Source: Candidatus Fermentibacterota bacterium (lineage in GTDB: Bacteria > Fermentibacterota > Fermentibacteria > Fermentibacterales > JCC-6). Taken from it: 43,324 bases of DNA. The stretch spans positions 1-43,324 of the forward strand of contig JAUWSQ010000019.1 of the NCBI GenBank assembly GCA_030609965.1, read 5' to 3'. Positions 1 to 7,990 of the stretch are shown one piece after another; position 1 is the stretch's first letter; each line of letters opens with the position of its first letter. Both the position numbers and the translations under genes were made by a program. The notes under the pieces were generated by a model. It saw only the letters and a program-made list of their open reading frames with translations. It was not told the origin of the DNA and searched no databases.

Positions 1-1210
1 CATAGAACTCCAGCATGGGATCGTCAGTCATGTCGAGGCAAGCCTCGTAGTCTGCCCTGGCACTTTCCAGATCGCCGTTCTGCTCGTATATGATTCCCCT
101 GAAATAGTAGGCCCGGGCAAAGGAGGTCGGGTCTATACTGATGGCCTCTGAAAGGTCTTCTATGGCATCCTCCGGTGATCCGGATTCAAGCAGGACCATG
201 GCCCTGTTGACCAGCACATGAGCGTACTGGGGATTCAGCTCCAGAGCCTTGTCGAAGTCGGCGATGGCCCAGTCCCAGTCTCCGTGCTCCATGTAGAACA
301 CACCCCTGGCGTGTACCACTTCCGGATCCAGAGGGCCCGCAGCTACGGCCCTGTCCATGTCCTCTATGGTCGATTCGAAGTCTCCGAGGTGATAGTAGTA
401 GGCCGCAGCTCTCTGACGGTATCGGAGGGAGTTGTCCGGTTCCAGCTCTATAGCGCGATCCAGGTCTTCCAGGGCCAGATCCACGTCCCGGAACGATGAT
501 TCCAGGTAGTATCGGGAACGGACCGCGTAGGCATGCGCACAGGTGGAATCCAGGGATACCGCCCGGTTGAAATCCTCCAGGGCCTCTTCCGCCTGTCCTA
601 CGTTCATCAGCAGCAACCCGCGGTTGCAGAGGTAGCGCACCGAGTCAGGGCCCAGAGTAAGGGCGAGAGTGTAGTGGGTGTAAGCCTCGTCATACAGGCC
701 GAACTGAGCCTCGAGAGCCGCCATGTTGCTGTAGTTGTCGGCATTCTCCGGTTCGAGTTCGGAGATCCTGTGGCTGTCCTCGTAAGCCTGCTGGTATTGC
801 CCCGTGCCCAGTGCGGACAATATCCTTATCTTGAATGCGTCGGCAGAGTCGGGCGCCAGATCGATGGCCGTGGTGGCGTACTCGAATGCCTTCGGTAAGT
901 CCTTCTCAAGCAGGGCCAGCGCGGCCGTGAGGACGTAGCCATCAGGTTTTCCGGGTTCCAGTTCGATCACTCTCGCGGCACCCTCCAGGGCGGCGATCAT
1001 CTCCCCCCTGCTGGCCAGGAGAGCTGCTCTCTCCATCAGAAGAGTGATATTGGATGGATCGTCCTCCAGACGGGATTCGAGATCAGCCAGCAGGCTGTCG
1101 GACATCTCCGGGTTGTCGGCAACGCAGGTGAACATCGTCTGCAGGATGTCCGGCTGCACCTCTGATGCAGTCACGGACAGGAAAACGCAGAGGACCAGAA
1201 GAACCGTCAT
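1..1210 (-). CDS. TPR-repeat secreted/periplasmic protein (3' end outside window)
   Basis: Reading from an ATG at 1210 on the minus strand, the frame stays open for 403 codons and runs off the window. The first ~17 residues (MTVLLVLCVFLSVTAS) look like a signal peptide. The rest is tetratricopeptide repeats of about 34 residues, each with W/Y..G....A...Y..A..L.P-type spacing; clear units include YDEAYTHYTLALTLGPDS, AEEALEDFNRAVSLD and WDWAIADFDKALELNPQY. TPR arrays bind protein partners, and this one is probably an exported scaffold; no enzyme domain is visible in the part seen. It starts 13 bp after the stop of the upstream secreted repeat protein, so the two are probably co-transcribed. No strong Shine-Dalgarno sequence precedes the ATG, which fits translation coupled to the upstream gene. 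Confidence 0.85.
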   Translation of the reverse strand, partial: MTVLLVLCVFLSVTASEVQPDILQTMFTCVADNPEMSDSLLADLESRLEDDPSNITLLMERAALLASRGEMIAALEGAARVIELEPGKPDGYVLTAALALLEKDLPKAFEYATTAIDLAPDSADAFKIRILSALGTGQYQQAYEDSHRISELEPENADNYSNMAALEAQFGLYDEAYTHYTLALTLGPDSVRYLCNRGLLLMNVGQAEEALEDFNRAVSLDSTCAHAYAVRSRYYLESSFRDVDLALEDLDRAIELEPDNSLRYRQRAAAYYYHLGDFESTIEDMDRAVAAGPLDPEVVHARGVFYMEHGDWDWAIADFDKALELNPQYAHVLVNRAMVLLESGSPEDAIEDLSEAISIDPTSFARAYYFRGIIYEQNGDLESARADYEACLDMTDDPMLEFY

Positions 1211-1223
1211 GTTGGAGCCGGAC

Positions 1224-2303
1224 TCATTGGGTTTTACCATGTGTCTCGGTAACCGTCGGGTCCCAGTGAGTGTAGACCAGACCCCACTGGTTGTAGGAAT
1301 AACTGAAATACGAGATGCAGGGCCGATTCTCGCTATCAATGGCCAGGCAGGAGGAATGACCTCGACGGCCTACCGAATCTATCTCCCAGGACGAACCGTC
1401 GAAACTGGCGATCTTCAGATAGGTGGAATTGACATCATAATAGACTATCCTGGGCAGATCGTCCCCGTCCACCTGGATGGAGGTCTCCCCAATGGCGAAG
1501 GGGTCTCCAATCGAGTCAACGGTGCAGACCTGCCACTCCGATCCGTCGTAATGCGCATACTTGAGGAGCCCGATCGTTCTGTCCACATAGGAGATGTGCG
1601 GTCGATCGCTGCCGTCAACCGCTATGGACGCCTCGTCCCCCACGTTCCCCAGTCTGTCCACTGTGTATAAGTTCCAGAACCTGTCTCCCTTCACCGCGTA
1701 CCTGAGATCACCGATCGACGGATCGTAGTAAGCCACATGGGGGGTATCACCGGCGCCGAGGTCCATGGACACCGTCGTAGCTGCTGCCAGGTCTGGATCG
1801 ATGGTTGAAAGGACCCAGTCCGAGCCCTCCCTGACGGCGAAGCACAGACGGGGATCAGGTGAATGGAAGAGATAGGCGATCATCGGATTGTCCAGGCTGT
1901 CGATGCAGAGGGCGCAGTCAGGACCCGCCATCCCTCCTTCCCCGCCGTCGATCACGGTATCGGTCCATTCATCTCCGTTCCATTCAGCGTAGTAGATTGT
2001 GTAATCGGATATGCTCCAGTAGACGATCCGAGGATTGTCCGAGCTGTCCAATGCAAGGTTGCAGGCCCTTATATTGTCCTCCGTAGCGACATCAACGACA
2101 TCCCAACCGGTCCCGTTCCAGAAGCCGGCTCTCAGTACACCTTCCTCGCAGAACGCTATATAAGGAGAATTCCCGGAACCAAGCAACAGGGAAGTTCTGA
2201 TTATCTGACCCGTAGGAAGCATGTTATCCACTATCCAATCGGCATCAGAGACACCGGGCAGCAGGAGGATGCCCGTAAAAATAACTAATACCAGGAGTTT
2301 CAT
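1224..2303 (-). CDS. secreted repeat protein, BNR/sialidase-like propeller repeats
   Basis: A 359-residue protein with a signal peptide (MKLLVLVIFTGILLLPGVSDA). About six or seven repeats of roughly 50 residues follow the pattern D..g.P.I.Y.D....LkYA..dG..W....vD, for example DSSDNPRIVYWS, GAGDTPHVAYYDPS and DGSDRPHISYVDRT. This pattern is seen in beta-propeller proteins of the BNR/sialidase-like fold, but no Asp-box catalytic set is recognisable, so enzymatic activity is not claimed. The start is preceded by a GGGGAGAGAGAG purine run. It is the first gene of a likely two-gene minus-strand unit with the TPR protein. It is probably exported to the periplasm or cell surface; the true substrate or ligand is unknown. 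Confidence 0.8.
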   Translation of the reverse strand: MKLLVLVIFTGILLLPGVSDADWIVDNMLPTGQIIRTSLLLGSGNSPYIAFCEEGVLRAGFWNGTGWDVVDVATEDNIRACNLALDSSDNPRIVYWSISDYTIYYAEWNGDEWTDTVIDGGEGGMAGPDCALCIDSLDNPMIAYLFHSPDPRLCFAVREGSDWVLSTIDPDLAAATTVSMDLGAGDTPHVAYYDPSIGDLRYAVKGDRFWNLYTVDRLGNVGDEASIAVDGSDRPHISYVDRTIGLLKYAHYDGSEWQVCTVDSIGDPFAIGETSIQVDGDDLPRIVYYDVNSTYLKIASFDGSSWEIDSVGRRGHSSCLAIDSENRPCISYFSYSYNQWGLVYTHWDPTVTETHGKTQ

Positions 2304-2965
2304 CTCTCTCTCCCCTCAACTGACGAGGAACTCCCGAACGGGAACTCCTCTGTCTGGTCCTTCATGAACAGACGGCAGTCAGCGATCGGATCTGACAGAA
2401 CGGCAGACTCTGGTCCATTTCAGAACACTCCGGCAGACCCGGAACATCGCTACCGTCATTTATCGGTCTGTTTCAGAATGATAATACTGTATGGGGCTGA
2501 TGGGGTCAACAAAATGCGGATATGGCACCCAATACAGCTTGAAGCTGGCTCTCTATTCTGCAAGTTTCAGGAATTGTATATCTTCTGGAACCGTCAGGTT
2601 TGAATTGATCTGAGGGCAGCGTGATCGCGCCATGAGATCACTGATGTGCCGGCTCTGTCTCTCCAGAAGTGGAGATTGTTCCTTCTGCCTGTATTGTATC
2701 TGGTTTTCAGCATTTCCTTGCTGCACATAATCCCACAAACCGATGGAATACGCTCAGATCTCTAACATTTATAAGCCTGCGGACACCAGGCATAATCGTG
2801 CTAATTGTCAATACAATTCTCAATCCACATGGAAGATGGGTGTACGCTTTTCTGAGGAAACAAAGACTCTATTGTATCGATGGAAGGAGGCGGCATTCTG
2901 GCGGATGGAATGTTGTATTCCCCCGGATGTATATTCAGTACAGATTTTGAAAAGGGAGGTCCGGT
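2304..2965. other. 662-bp gene-poor intergenic region between divergent genes
   Basis: Several short open frames lie here on both strands, but none has a Shine-Dalgarno sequence, a recognisable motif or a coding-like composition, and they overlap each other. The region must hold divergent promoters for the minus-strand pair and the plus-strand gene at 2966, but I cannot place them with confidence. A 26-bp imperfect inverted sequence sits at 2325-2350, and an element shared with another intergenic region lies at 2786-2824. Confidence 0.5.
2786..2824. repeat. intergenic repeat element, copy 1
   Basis: Begins CCAGGCAT and ends with a segment of about 24 bp (GCT.ATTGT.AAT.CAATTCTC) that recurs with four mismatches at 7991-8031. 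It contains the small palindrome ATTG-n6-CAAT. Function unknown: it could be a regulatory site or the remnant of a dispersed element. Confidence 0.45.
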
Positions 2966-3868
2966 ATGATCCTGCTGGCATTCATACTCGCAAATGTGGT
3001 TCTGGGTGAATTCACCGATGATATGATCTACATACATGAGTGGGGCGTAATAGAAATGGATGAGGTTTACCTTCAAGCCCGGGGGTGCCCGGAGGGGTAC
3101 ATCGACGAGTACGGTTACATCCAGGAGTATCCTATGGCTGAGGTTACCGCTCCGGTTGTGTATTTCTACGGAGCTGACTGCTCCGGTACTTTCAGCGTGA
3201 GGATCCGCGATGGATCCTTTACTCTTCTGCTCCCTTACCCGGACTCGCTTGCCTGCGAGACTGATCCGGGGGTCCTTTATACTGCGGTCTGGGAGAACCT
3301 GACGATTAGATCTGTCGAGCCGCCAGCCGATGCATCCACGGAAGCATCATTCGTGACCAGGGGGCCGGAACTCGAGGACTGTTTCGCATGGGCTGTTCCA
3401 TTCTGGCGTATGGTTCCAGCCAATCGTATTCACTATCCATCTGCAGGATACGAGGATGTCTTCATCTATTACGAATCGGAAATGAGCGATCCTTCGATGT
3501 TCATCGGGGAGTACTACAACCATGTCGGTGAAGCTCTGATCTTCTTTCCCGAGGACGGGGAGATGGTGTGCGCGGTCGCTGCTGTTCCAGTTGAATCAGA
3601 TGCAATCGGAGAGACTCTTTCAGATCTGGAGATAATGACGGTGCTGTACAGCTGGGGTAACGGAGGCATGCTTGCGGAGGAGATCGCGGCTCTCTGGCAG
3701 ACATGGGAACCGCTTCTTAGAACCAGATGTGAGCTTGAGAATCTTACCCTGATGCTCTTCCCGCTGACAGACCGGCAGGTGAGCGTTGTAAGCTACCTCA
3801 GCTTCGTACCCGTGGAAAATATCCTGATTCAGTACGATAGACTTCTTCTGGGTCTGGGAACAATCTGA
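2966..3868 (+). CDS. secreted protein of unknown function (HEWG...PVVYFY type)
   Basis: A 300-residue protein with a short signal peptide (MILLAFILANVVLG) and a good ribosome site (AAAGGGAGGT, 5 nt before ATG). The mature N-terminus contains YIHEWGVIEMDE, followed by EVTAPVVYFYG. An HEWG...ETPV.YFY layout is familiar from uncharacterised secreted proteins of planctomycetes and myxobacteria; I recall this pattern only loosely and have not tested it. No catalytic motif is recognised. The C-terminal half contains LYSWGNGGMLAEEIAALWQTWEPLL, a helical amphipathic stretch. The HAD hydrolase starts 34 bp downstream, so the pair may share a transcript. Confidence 0.75.
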   Translation: MILLAFILANVVLGEFTDDMIYIHEWGVIEMDEVYLQARGCPEGYIDEYGYIQEYPMAEVTAPVVYFYGADCSGTFSVRIRDGSFTLLLPYPDSLACETDPGVLYTAVWENLTIRSVEPPADASTEASFVTRGPELEDCFAWAVPFWRMVPANRIHYPSAGYEDVFIYYESEMSDPSMFIGEYYNHVGEALIFFPEDGEMVCAVAAVPVESDAIGETLSDLEIMTVLYSWGNGGMLAEEIAALWQTWEPLLRTRCELENLTLMLFPLTDRQVSVVSYLSFVPVENILIQYDRLLLGLGTI

Positions 3869-3902
3869 ATAGGAAATCTTACTGTTTCGATGGAGGCTCA
3901 GG

Positions 3903-4646
3903 ATGATGCGAGGGATTTTCTTCGACCTGTACGGAACGCTTCTTGTTTACGGAGATATGAAGAAAGCATGGGCAGACTGGCTGCATCAGTTTTACTTCTC
4001 GTTGAATAATCTTGGTCTTACGCTATCTGAAGAAGAGTTTGCGAAGGAGTGTGACAGGTTATTCTGGAAAGCTGAACCTGCGCTGGCTGGACAAAACTTT
4101 ACTGTTTTCGAGAAACGCATTAAGACTTTCTGCAACTCCCTTGAAATTGAAATATCTGATGAATCCGTTGCACATGTTGCGGACCTTATAGCCGGCAAAT
4201 GGCAGGAGTCGATATCGCTTGATCCAGCTGCCATTCCAGTTCTGAAGAAGCTGAGATCAGCGGGTATGATACTTGGGCTGGTAAGTAATTTTGACCACCC
4301 CCGTCACGTTCGGAAGCACCTTTCGGAATATGGATTGTACAATCTGTTTGAAACCATCATCATTTCCGGAGAGGCTGGAGTGAAGAAACCGGATCCGGAT
4401 ATTTTCAGACCTGCACTGTCTGCTACAGGCCTTCTGCCGGATGAAGTGGTCTACGTCGGGGACTCAGAGGTGGATGTTGAAGCTGCTGTTGCCGCAGGAA
4501 TTATGCCAATACTGATCAGCAGGCAGGACTCTCGTGGAGATCACTCTGATATCTGTCAGGCCAGAGGATCGTACGAGATTATATCTGATTTAAAAGAAAT
4601 ACTATCCTTGTTCCAAGCTGTTTTCCAGCAGAGGAGTACGGAATGA
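3903..4646 (+). CDS. HAD-superfamily hydrolase (subfamily IA type)
   Basis: A 247-residue cytoplasmic hydrolase with all four HAD motifs: motif I FFDLYGTLL near the N-terminus (nucleophile Asp), motif II VSNFD, motif III KKPDPDIF with its Lys, and motif IV VYVGDSEVDVEAA. A helical cap fills about residues 15-95, as in subfamily I. In most HAD phosphatases motif I is DxDGT; here the second Asp is Tyr (DLYGT), the form known from L-2-haloacid dehalogenases and some other members, so a phosphatase role is not certain. GGAGG lies 6 nt before the first of two adjacent ATGs. The gene is followed at once by the decayed propeller gene. Confidence 0.88.
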   Translation: MMRGIFFDLYGTLLVYGDMKKAWADWLHQFYFSLNNLGLTLSEEEFAKECDRLFWKAEPALAGQNFTVFEKRIKTFCNSLEIEISDESVAHVADLIAGKWQESISLDPAAIPVLKKLRSAGMILGLVSNFDHPRHVRKHLSEYGLYNLFETIIISGEAGVKKPDPDIFRPALSATGLLPDEVVYVGDSEVDVEAAVAAGIMPILISRQDSRGDHSDICQARGSYEIISDLKEILSLFQAVFQQRSTE

Positions 4647-4658
4647 CAAAAACAGTCT

Positions 4659-4913
4659 ATGGAAACCCTGAATACAGGGTTCTGGAGATCGGGTGAGGGT
4701 CCCGGGGAATTTGTTTCTCCCTATTCACTGACTTTTCTTTAAGATGGCGGGCTGGCCGTATCGGACATTCTACAGGGAAAAGTTGAGACTACTCTTCCGG
4801 CCATTGCCAGATACTGGGGTTTCAGAGTGTCTGAATCGGGGATACTTGGATGGGATCATAATCCGGCTGACTATATGCGGGTGTACATCCTTGAGCTTGT
4901 CGAGAGAGAGTAA
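4659..4913 (+). pseudogene. remnant of a 6-bladed beta-propeller lipoprotein gene
   Basis: One reading frame here encodes RSGEGPGEFVSPYSLTFL, then an in-frame TAA (4740-4742), then DGGLAVSDILQGKV, and ends RVYILELVERE with TAA at 4911-4913. The first part matches the GR.G.GPGE...L.DG signature of the intact propeller lipoproteins at 6176, 23149 and 24443. The last part matches their C-termini (KIYILQIQEE, RIYVIPM), including the preceding SESGILGWD (compare DENGFLAYA, QPQGILAYS). The signal peptide and most of the middle (some 200 residues) are gone. This is therefore a decayed family member with the ends kept and the centre deleted. Confidence 0.75.
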
Positions 4914-4956
4914 TCCTATCAAGGGCGAGGAAATCTGCATAAAACGTATCGTAAAT

Positions 4957-4995
4957 ATATATGTTGACATATCGTTTCGTTATGTCAATATATGT
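4957..4995. promoter_or_regulatory. palindromic operator/promoter of the mobile mystery A/B operon
   Basis: TTGACATA (4964-4971) and TATGTCAA (4981-4988) form a perfect 8-bp inverted repeat with a 9-bp centre. The pairing extends outward with two G-T wobbles to 4957 and 4995. The left arm contains the -35-like TTGACA. A further related half-site (TTGACGTA) lies just downstream near 5030-5037. The site is 54 bp before the HTH gene at 5049, so autorepression by that protein is the simple reading (inference). Confidence 0.6.
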
Positions 4996-5048
4996 ATTGT
5001 CGATATAGGAGTATCTATCAATATATACGTTGACGTACTGGAGTTAGT

Positions 5049-5510
5049 ATGAAAATGAACAACAAGCTTGTAAGAAATCAGCTGCAGGTAACATTAGCAA
5101 AGTTTCAACCATTGCTCAGCATCTCGATTCCGCCCAGGGGCTGGATTAGAGCTGTCAGAAATGCCCTGGGAATGAGCGGCAGACAACTCGCAGAGCGTAT
5201 GGGCGTCACAAAGCAACGAACATCCTTCATAGAGAAGCAGGAGATCGATGGTTCAGTCACCCTTAAAACACTGCGGAGAACTGCTGAAGCCCTGGACTGT
5301 GTTTTCGTTTACGCTCTTGTTCCCAGAACGAGCCTTGAAGAAATCATTCGGAGCAGGGCAAGGCGAGTTATGGCCAAGCGCTTAGCTAGAGCTTCTCATA
5401 CAATGAAGCTTGAGAATCAGGCCCTGGGCAAGGCAGAAAACCGGGAGATCCTGTCCAATATGATCGAAGAAATCATTGATGAGCTTCCATCGAATCTATG
5501 GGATGAATGA
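5049..5510 (+). CDS. mobile mystery protein A (XRE-type HTH regulator/antitoxin-like)
   Basis: 153 residues. Residues ~30-100 hold a Cro/C1-type helix-turn-helix (ALGMSGRQLAERMGVTKQ, then LKTLRRTAEALDC). The order LQPLL-like N-terminus, PPRGWIRAVRNALGMS and a C-terminal LPSNLWDE is typical of the family named 'mobile mystery protein A', a regulator found next to a Fic-domain protein on mobile DNA. GGAG lies 5 nt before the ATG. Its stop codon overlaps the start of the Fic gene. It is expected to bind the palindromes just upstream and repress the operon, and may act as antitoxin to the Fic partner; both roles are inferred from the arrangement, not seen directly. Confidence 0.88.
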   Translation: MKMNNKLVRNQLQVTLAKFQPLLSISIPPRGWIRAVRNALGMSGRQLAERMGVTKQRTSFIEKQEIDGSVTLKTLRRTAEALDCVFVYALVPRTSLEEIIRSRARRVMAKRLARASHTMKLENQALGKAENREILSNMIEEIIDELPSNLWDE

Positions 5511-6097
5511 TGCCGGATTTCGATTATCCGGAAGGAGCCATTCCTATTGATCCAGATGAAGCTGGAGGGCTGCTTCTAACACATATAACTACTCGTGGCG
5601 AATTGGATAGATGGGAACAGGACAATATTGTTGAGGCGCTGACCTGGCTTGACAGGACGGTACCGACAGTTATTCTGAATGAACAATTTGTCAAAGAACT
5701 TCACCGGCGCATGTTTGCCAATGTCTGGAAATGGGCAGGGCACTTTCGACGAACCGACAGGAATATCGGTTGTCCATGGCACCTGATTTCAATAGACCTT
5801 TCAAACCTGTGCGATGACGCAGCCTTATGGATAGAACTACAGGAGTACCCGCCCGATGAAATCGCTATCCGTTTTCACCACCGGCTGGTGCTGATTCATC
5901 CGTTTCCCAACGGAAATGGTCGCCATGCACGGTTAATGACAGATCTGCTTCTTGAAAACATCCTCAACTGTTCAAGGTTCACATGGGGAAGTGAGGATCT
6001 ATCAAGAACAGGTGATACCGGACAAAGGTACATCGCGGCCCTTCACGCAGCAGATAAGTATAACTATGAACCCTTGCGAAAATTTGTCAGAACATAA
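5507..6097 (+). CDS. mobile mystery protein B (Fic-domain AMP-transferase-like toxin)
   Basis: 196 residues with a complete Fic core motif HPFPNGNGRHAR (HxFx(D/N)GNGRxxR; around residues 129-140), which in active Fic enzymes binds nucleotide and transfers AMP or a related group onto target proteins. The N-terminal PEGAIPIDPDEAGGL and the helix around W..DNI.EAL.W are characteristic of the 'mobile mystery protein B' family. The start is ATG at 5507, overlapping the regulator's TGA, or the next ATG at 5510, so translation is coupled. The motif is intact, so activity is plausible; the cellular target is unknown. With the HTH gene it forms a toxin-antitoxin-like module, consistent with the mobile character of this patch. 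Confidence 0.88.
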   Translation: MMPDFDYPEGAIPIDPDEAGGLLLTHITTRGELDRWEQDNIVEALTWLDRTVPTVILNEQFVKELHRRMFANVWKWAGHFRRTDRNIGCPWHLISIDLSNLCDDAALWIELQEYPPDEIAIRFHHRLVLIHPFPNGNGRHARLMTDLLLENILNCSRFTWGSEDLSRTGDTGQRYIAALHAADKYNYEPLRKFVRT

Positions 6098-6124
6098 GAT
6101 TCTATTGAACAGCCAGGGAAAAAC

Positions 6125-6152
6125 GAAAGGATTTAACTGATATGACTGGATT
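6125..6152 (+). repeat. 28-bp direct repeat, left copy
   Basis: Starts GAAAGGA and ends CTGATATGACTGGATT. The same 28 bases recur at 7302-7329 with two mismatches, so the pair brackets the propeller gene. In this copy the embedded ATG opens a 10-codon frame ending in TGA just before the propeller start; in the right copy the same ATG starts a full gene. Confidence 0.7.
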
Positions 6153-6175
6153 CAATCGTGCGGGGAGGGAATGAG

Positions 6176-7303
6176 ATGTATAGAGGTTTCATTTTTGCCG
6201 TATCTGTTGTTCTTCTTATCGCAGCATGCGGCGGGCAACAGGCGGAAACTTTTACTGAAACTGAATTAGAGATCATACAGCTCAGCGTTACCGATACCAT
6301 CGGGATAGAGCTGGGGGATTCCTGCTATGTGTTCGGTTATGTGGCTGATGCTGTCAGAACGGACAGTGTTATCTACGCATTGGATATGTCTTACGCCCAG
6401 CTTCGGAAGTACACTCCAGAGGGAGAGTATTCAGGCTATATCGGCGGAAGAGGCGACGGACCGGGAGAGCTGGTTATGCCGCAGTGGGTGGAGCTTTTTC
6501 CCGATGGTTCAATGATCATCCAGGATATTACCGACCTGGGGCTTTACAACAGCCGGGGAGAATGGCTGAGCCATATCTTTATACATTCGGGTAACTGGCC
6601 AACCCACCATACAGTTACAGGACCGGGTACAGTTGCTGTGCGCTGGCATGAATTTCTGCGTGAACCATCACATATGTTGAGGCAGTTTATAGCAAGCTAC
6701 GATCTTGAGGGAGAGTTTCAGGCGGAGTTCATGACCGATTCCATTTGCATTCCTGTGGATCCCGAGAACAACACGGATGCTCTGAACAGAACCTTCTTCT
6801 CACACTATTTCTGCGGGGACCTTGATGGGAACCTTTACATGGTGCAGCGGCATATTCCTCAGTACAGGATAGTATGCTGCGGGGCTGACGCTGTGCCCTT
6901 CGACACTCTGTCACTCGATCTTCCCATTACTTACAAAACTGAAGAAGAAATAGCTCTGGAGAAACGGCATATAGAGGAATACCTCACCGGAATGGGAACC
7001 ACCGATGTAATGCAGTGGATATACGATCCGGATACTTTCATGCCACCAATAGACGGCATATGGCTGGGCTGGGAGGGTAACCTGTGGGTGCTTCGCGGTA
7101 CCGAGTCCACGCCGGTCTTCGATGTCTGGAGTATTCCGGAGGGAGAACTGCTTTACAGGGCGGAACTGGACCTTGAATTCCTGCCTGACGAGTTCCTCAC
7201 CTTTTATATCAATCCATGGTGCAGGGATTTTATCGCTGTTCACGAGGATGAGGGAATGGTTCAGAGAATTCTGTTTATCGATACGGAGTATCCGTCGAAT
7301 TGA
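6176..7303 (+). CDS. 6-bladed beta-propeller lipoprotein
   Basis: 375 residues from ATG 6176, chosen over an upstream GTG (6158) because GGGGAGGGA lies at the right distance and the signal peptide then begins MYRGFIFAVSVVLLIAAC. IAAC is a lipobox, so the protein is lipid-anchored. The mature part carries the family marks VTDTIGIELGDSCYVFGYV, then GYIGGRGDGPGELVMPQWVELFPDG, and repeated strand blocks expected of a propeller. Paralogues lie at 23149 and 24443, with a remnant at 4659. The function of this family is unknown; no active-site motif is seen. It may bind ligand or partner proteins at the envelope. It is the only gene between the 28-bp repeats. Confidence 0.82.
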   Translation: MYRGFIFAVSVVLLIAACGGQQAETFTETELEIIQLSVTDTIGIELGDSCYVFGYVADAVRTDSVIYALDMSYAQLRKYTPEGEYSGYIGGRGDGPGELVMPQWVELFPDGSMIIQDITDLGLYNSRGEWLSHIFIHSGNWPTHHTVTGPGTVAVRWHEFLREPSHMLRQFIASYDLEGEFQAEFMTDSICIPVDPENNTDALNRTFFSHYFCGDLDGNLYMVQRHIPQYRIVCCGADAVPFDTLSLDLPITYKTEEEIALEKRHIEEYLTGMGTTDVMQWIYDPDTFMPPIDGIWLGWEGNLWVLRGTESTPVFDVWSIPEGELLYRAELDLEFLPDEFLTFYINPWCRDFIAVHEDEGMVQRILFIDTEYPSN

Positions 7304-7329
7304 AAGGACTTAGCTGATATGACTGGATT
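7302..7329 (+). repeat. 28-bp direct repeat, right copy
   Basis: Second copy of the 28-base sequence at 6125-6152 (26 of 28 identical). It begins within the stop codon of the propeller gene and supplies the ribosome site (AAAGGA) and the ATG (7319) of the next gene. Confidence 0.7.
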
Positions 7330-7984
7330 TTTGTTTCTGATGATGCTTCTTGCAGGATTTCCTCGAGGGGATCACAGCGGTTACACGTTCTTATTGAATT
7401 ACATCGATGGCGACGTCAATGAAATAGAAGGTATATCGGAAGGTGCCTGGTTTGCGCTCTTTGAAACGGATTCCGTTTCCGAGCTCCGGACAGTAGAACT
7501 CCTCCTCACACCAGAAGGAACAACTGTGGAAGAGTGGGAGAGACCCACCGGCACATATGTTGAAGCTCTCAATGAATCAGAGAGGCCTAAGTTTTATATA
7601 TGGTCTTCAAAATCTGTTTTCACGGAGGGGCCAGTATCCATTGCGCTGGATGATTACGAACACCTGAGTCCCGATACCTCCATAGTCCTGAATGCTCCGG
7701 GTGTGCAGGAAACCCGGCTGTTCACCACTGAAGAGGGACTGTTTCTCTCTGATCATGAGATATGCCAGCATATTACAGAGACTCATCCAGGCGCTCTGCA
7801 CGGTTCTAATTACATTTCAGTTGTGTGGGCTGGTGATCTTGACAGAGACGGAATTATTGATCTGATAATCGATGACGTTGATGATGGTTATAACCGCTAC
7901 GTGTGGGCCCTTTACCTCTCCTCTGAAGCTGAACCTGGTTCTATTGTGAAGATGGTGGCGTCATTCTATGATGTTTACTACTGA
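7319..7984 (+). CDS. small secreted protein with a Ca-binding-like DLDRDG motif
   Basis: 221 residues. The N-terminus MTGFLFLMMLLAGFPRG is a short hydrophobic export signal. Near the C-terminus AGDLDRDGIIDLIIDDVDDG resembles the DxDxDG calcium-binding loop of FG-GAP/dockerin-like proteins; a single loop is present. The remaining sequence is not recognised. The ATG lies inside the right 28-bp repeat and the gene follows the propeller gene by 15 bp, so they may be co-transcribed. No enzymatic function can be proposed. Confidence 0.7.
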   Translation: MTGFLFLMMLLAGFPRGDHSGYTFLLNYIDGDVNEIEGISEGAWFALFETDSVSELRTVELLLTPEGTTVEEWERPTGTYVEALNESERPKFYIWSSKSVFTEGPVSIALDDYEHLSPDTSIVLNAPGVQETRLFTTEEGLFLSDHEICQHITETHPGALHGSNYISVVWAGDLDRDGIIDLIIDDVDDGYNRYVWALYLSSEAEPGSIVKMVASFYDVYY

Positions 7985-7990
7985 CTCCCT

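Noticed and set aside
1044..1670. Plus-strand open frame of 208 codons
   Set aside because: It lies opposite the TPR and repeat-protein genes, which have signal peptides and clear repeats, and shows no motif of its own.
2364..2950. Several short overlapping frames in the gap between 2304 and 2965
   Set aside because: No ribosome site, no recognisable motif, and they overlap on both strands.
6141..6175. A 10-codon frame (MTGFNRAGRE) before the propeller lipoprotein, possibly a leader peptide
   Set aside because: It is explained by the copied 5' end of the gene at 7319 within the 28-bp repeat; there is no attenuator-like structure.
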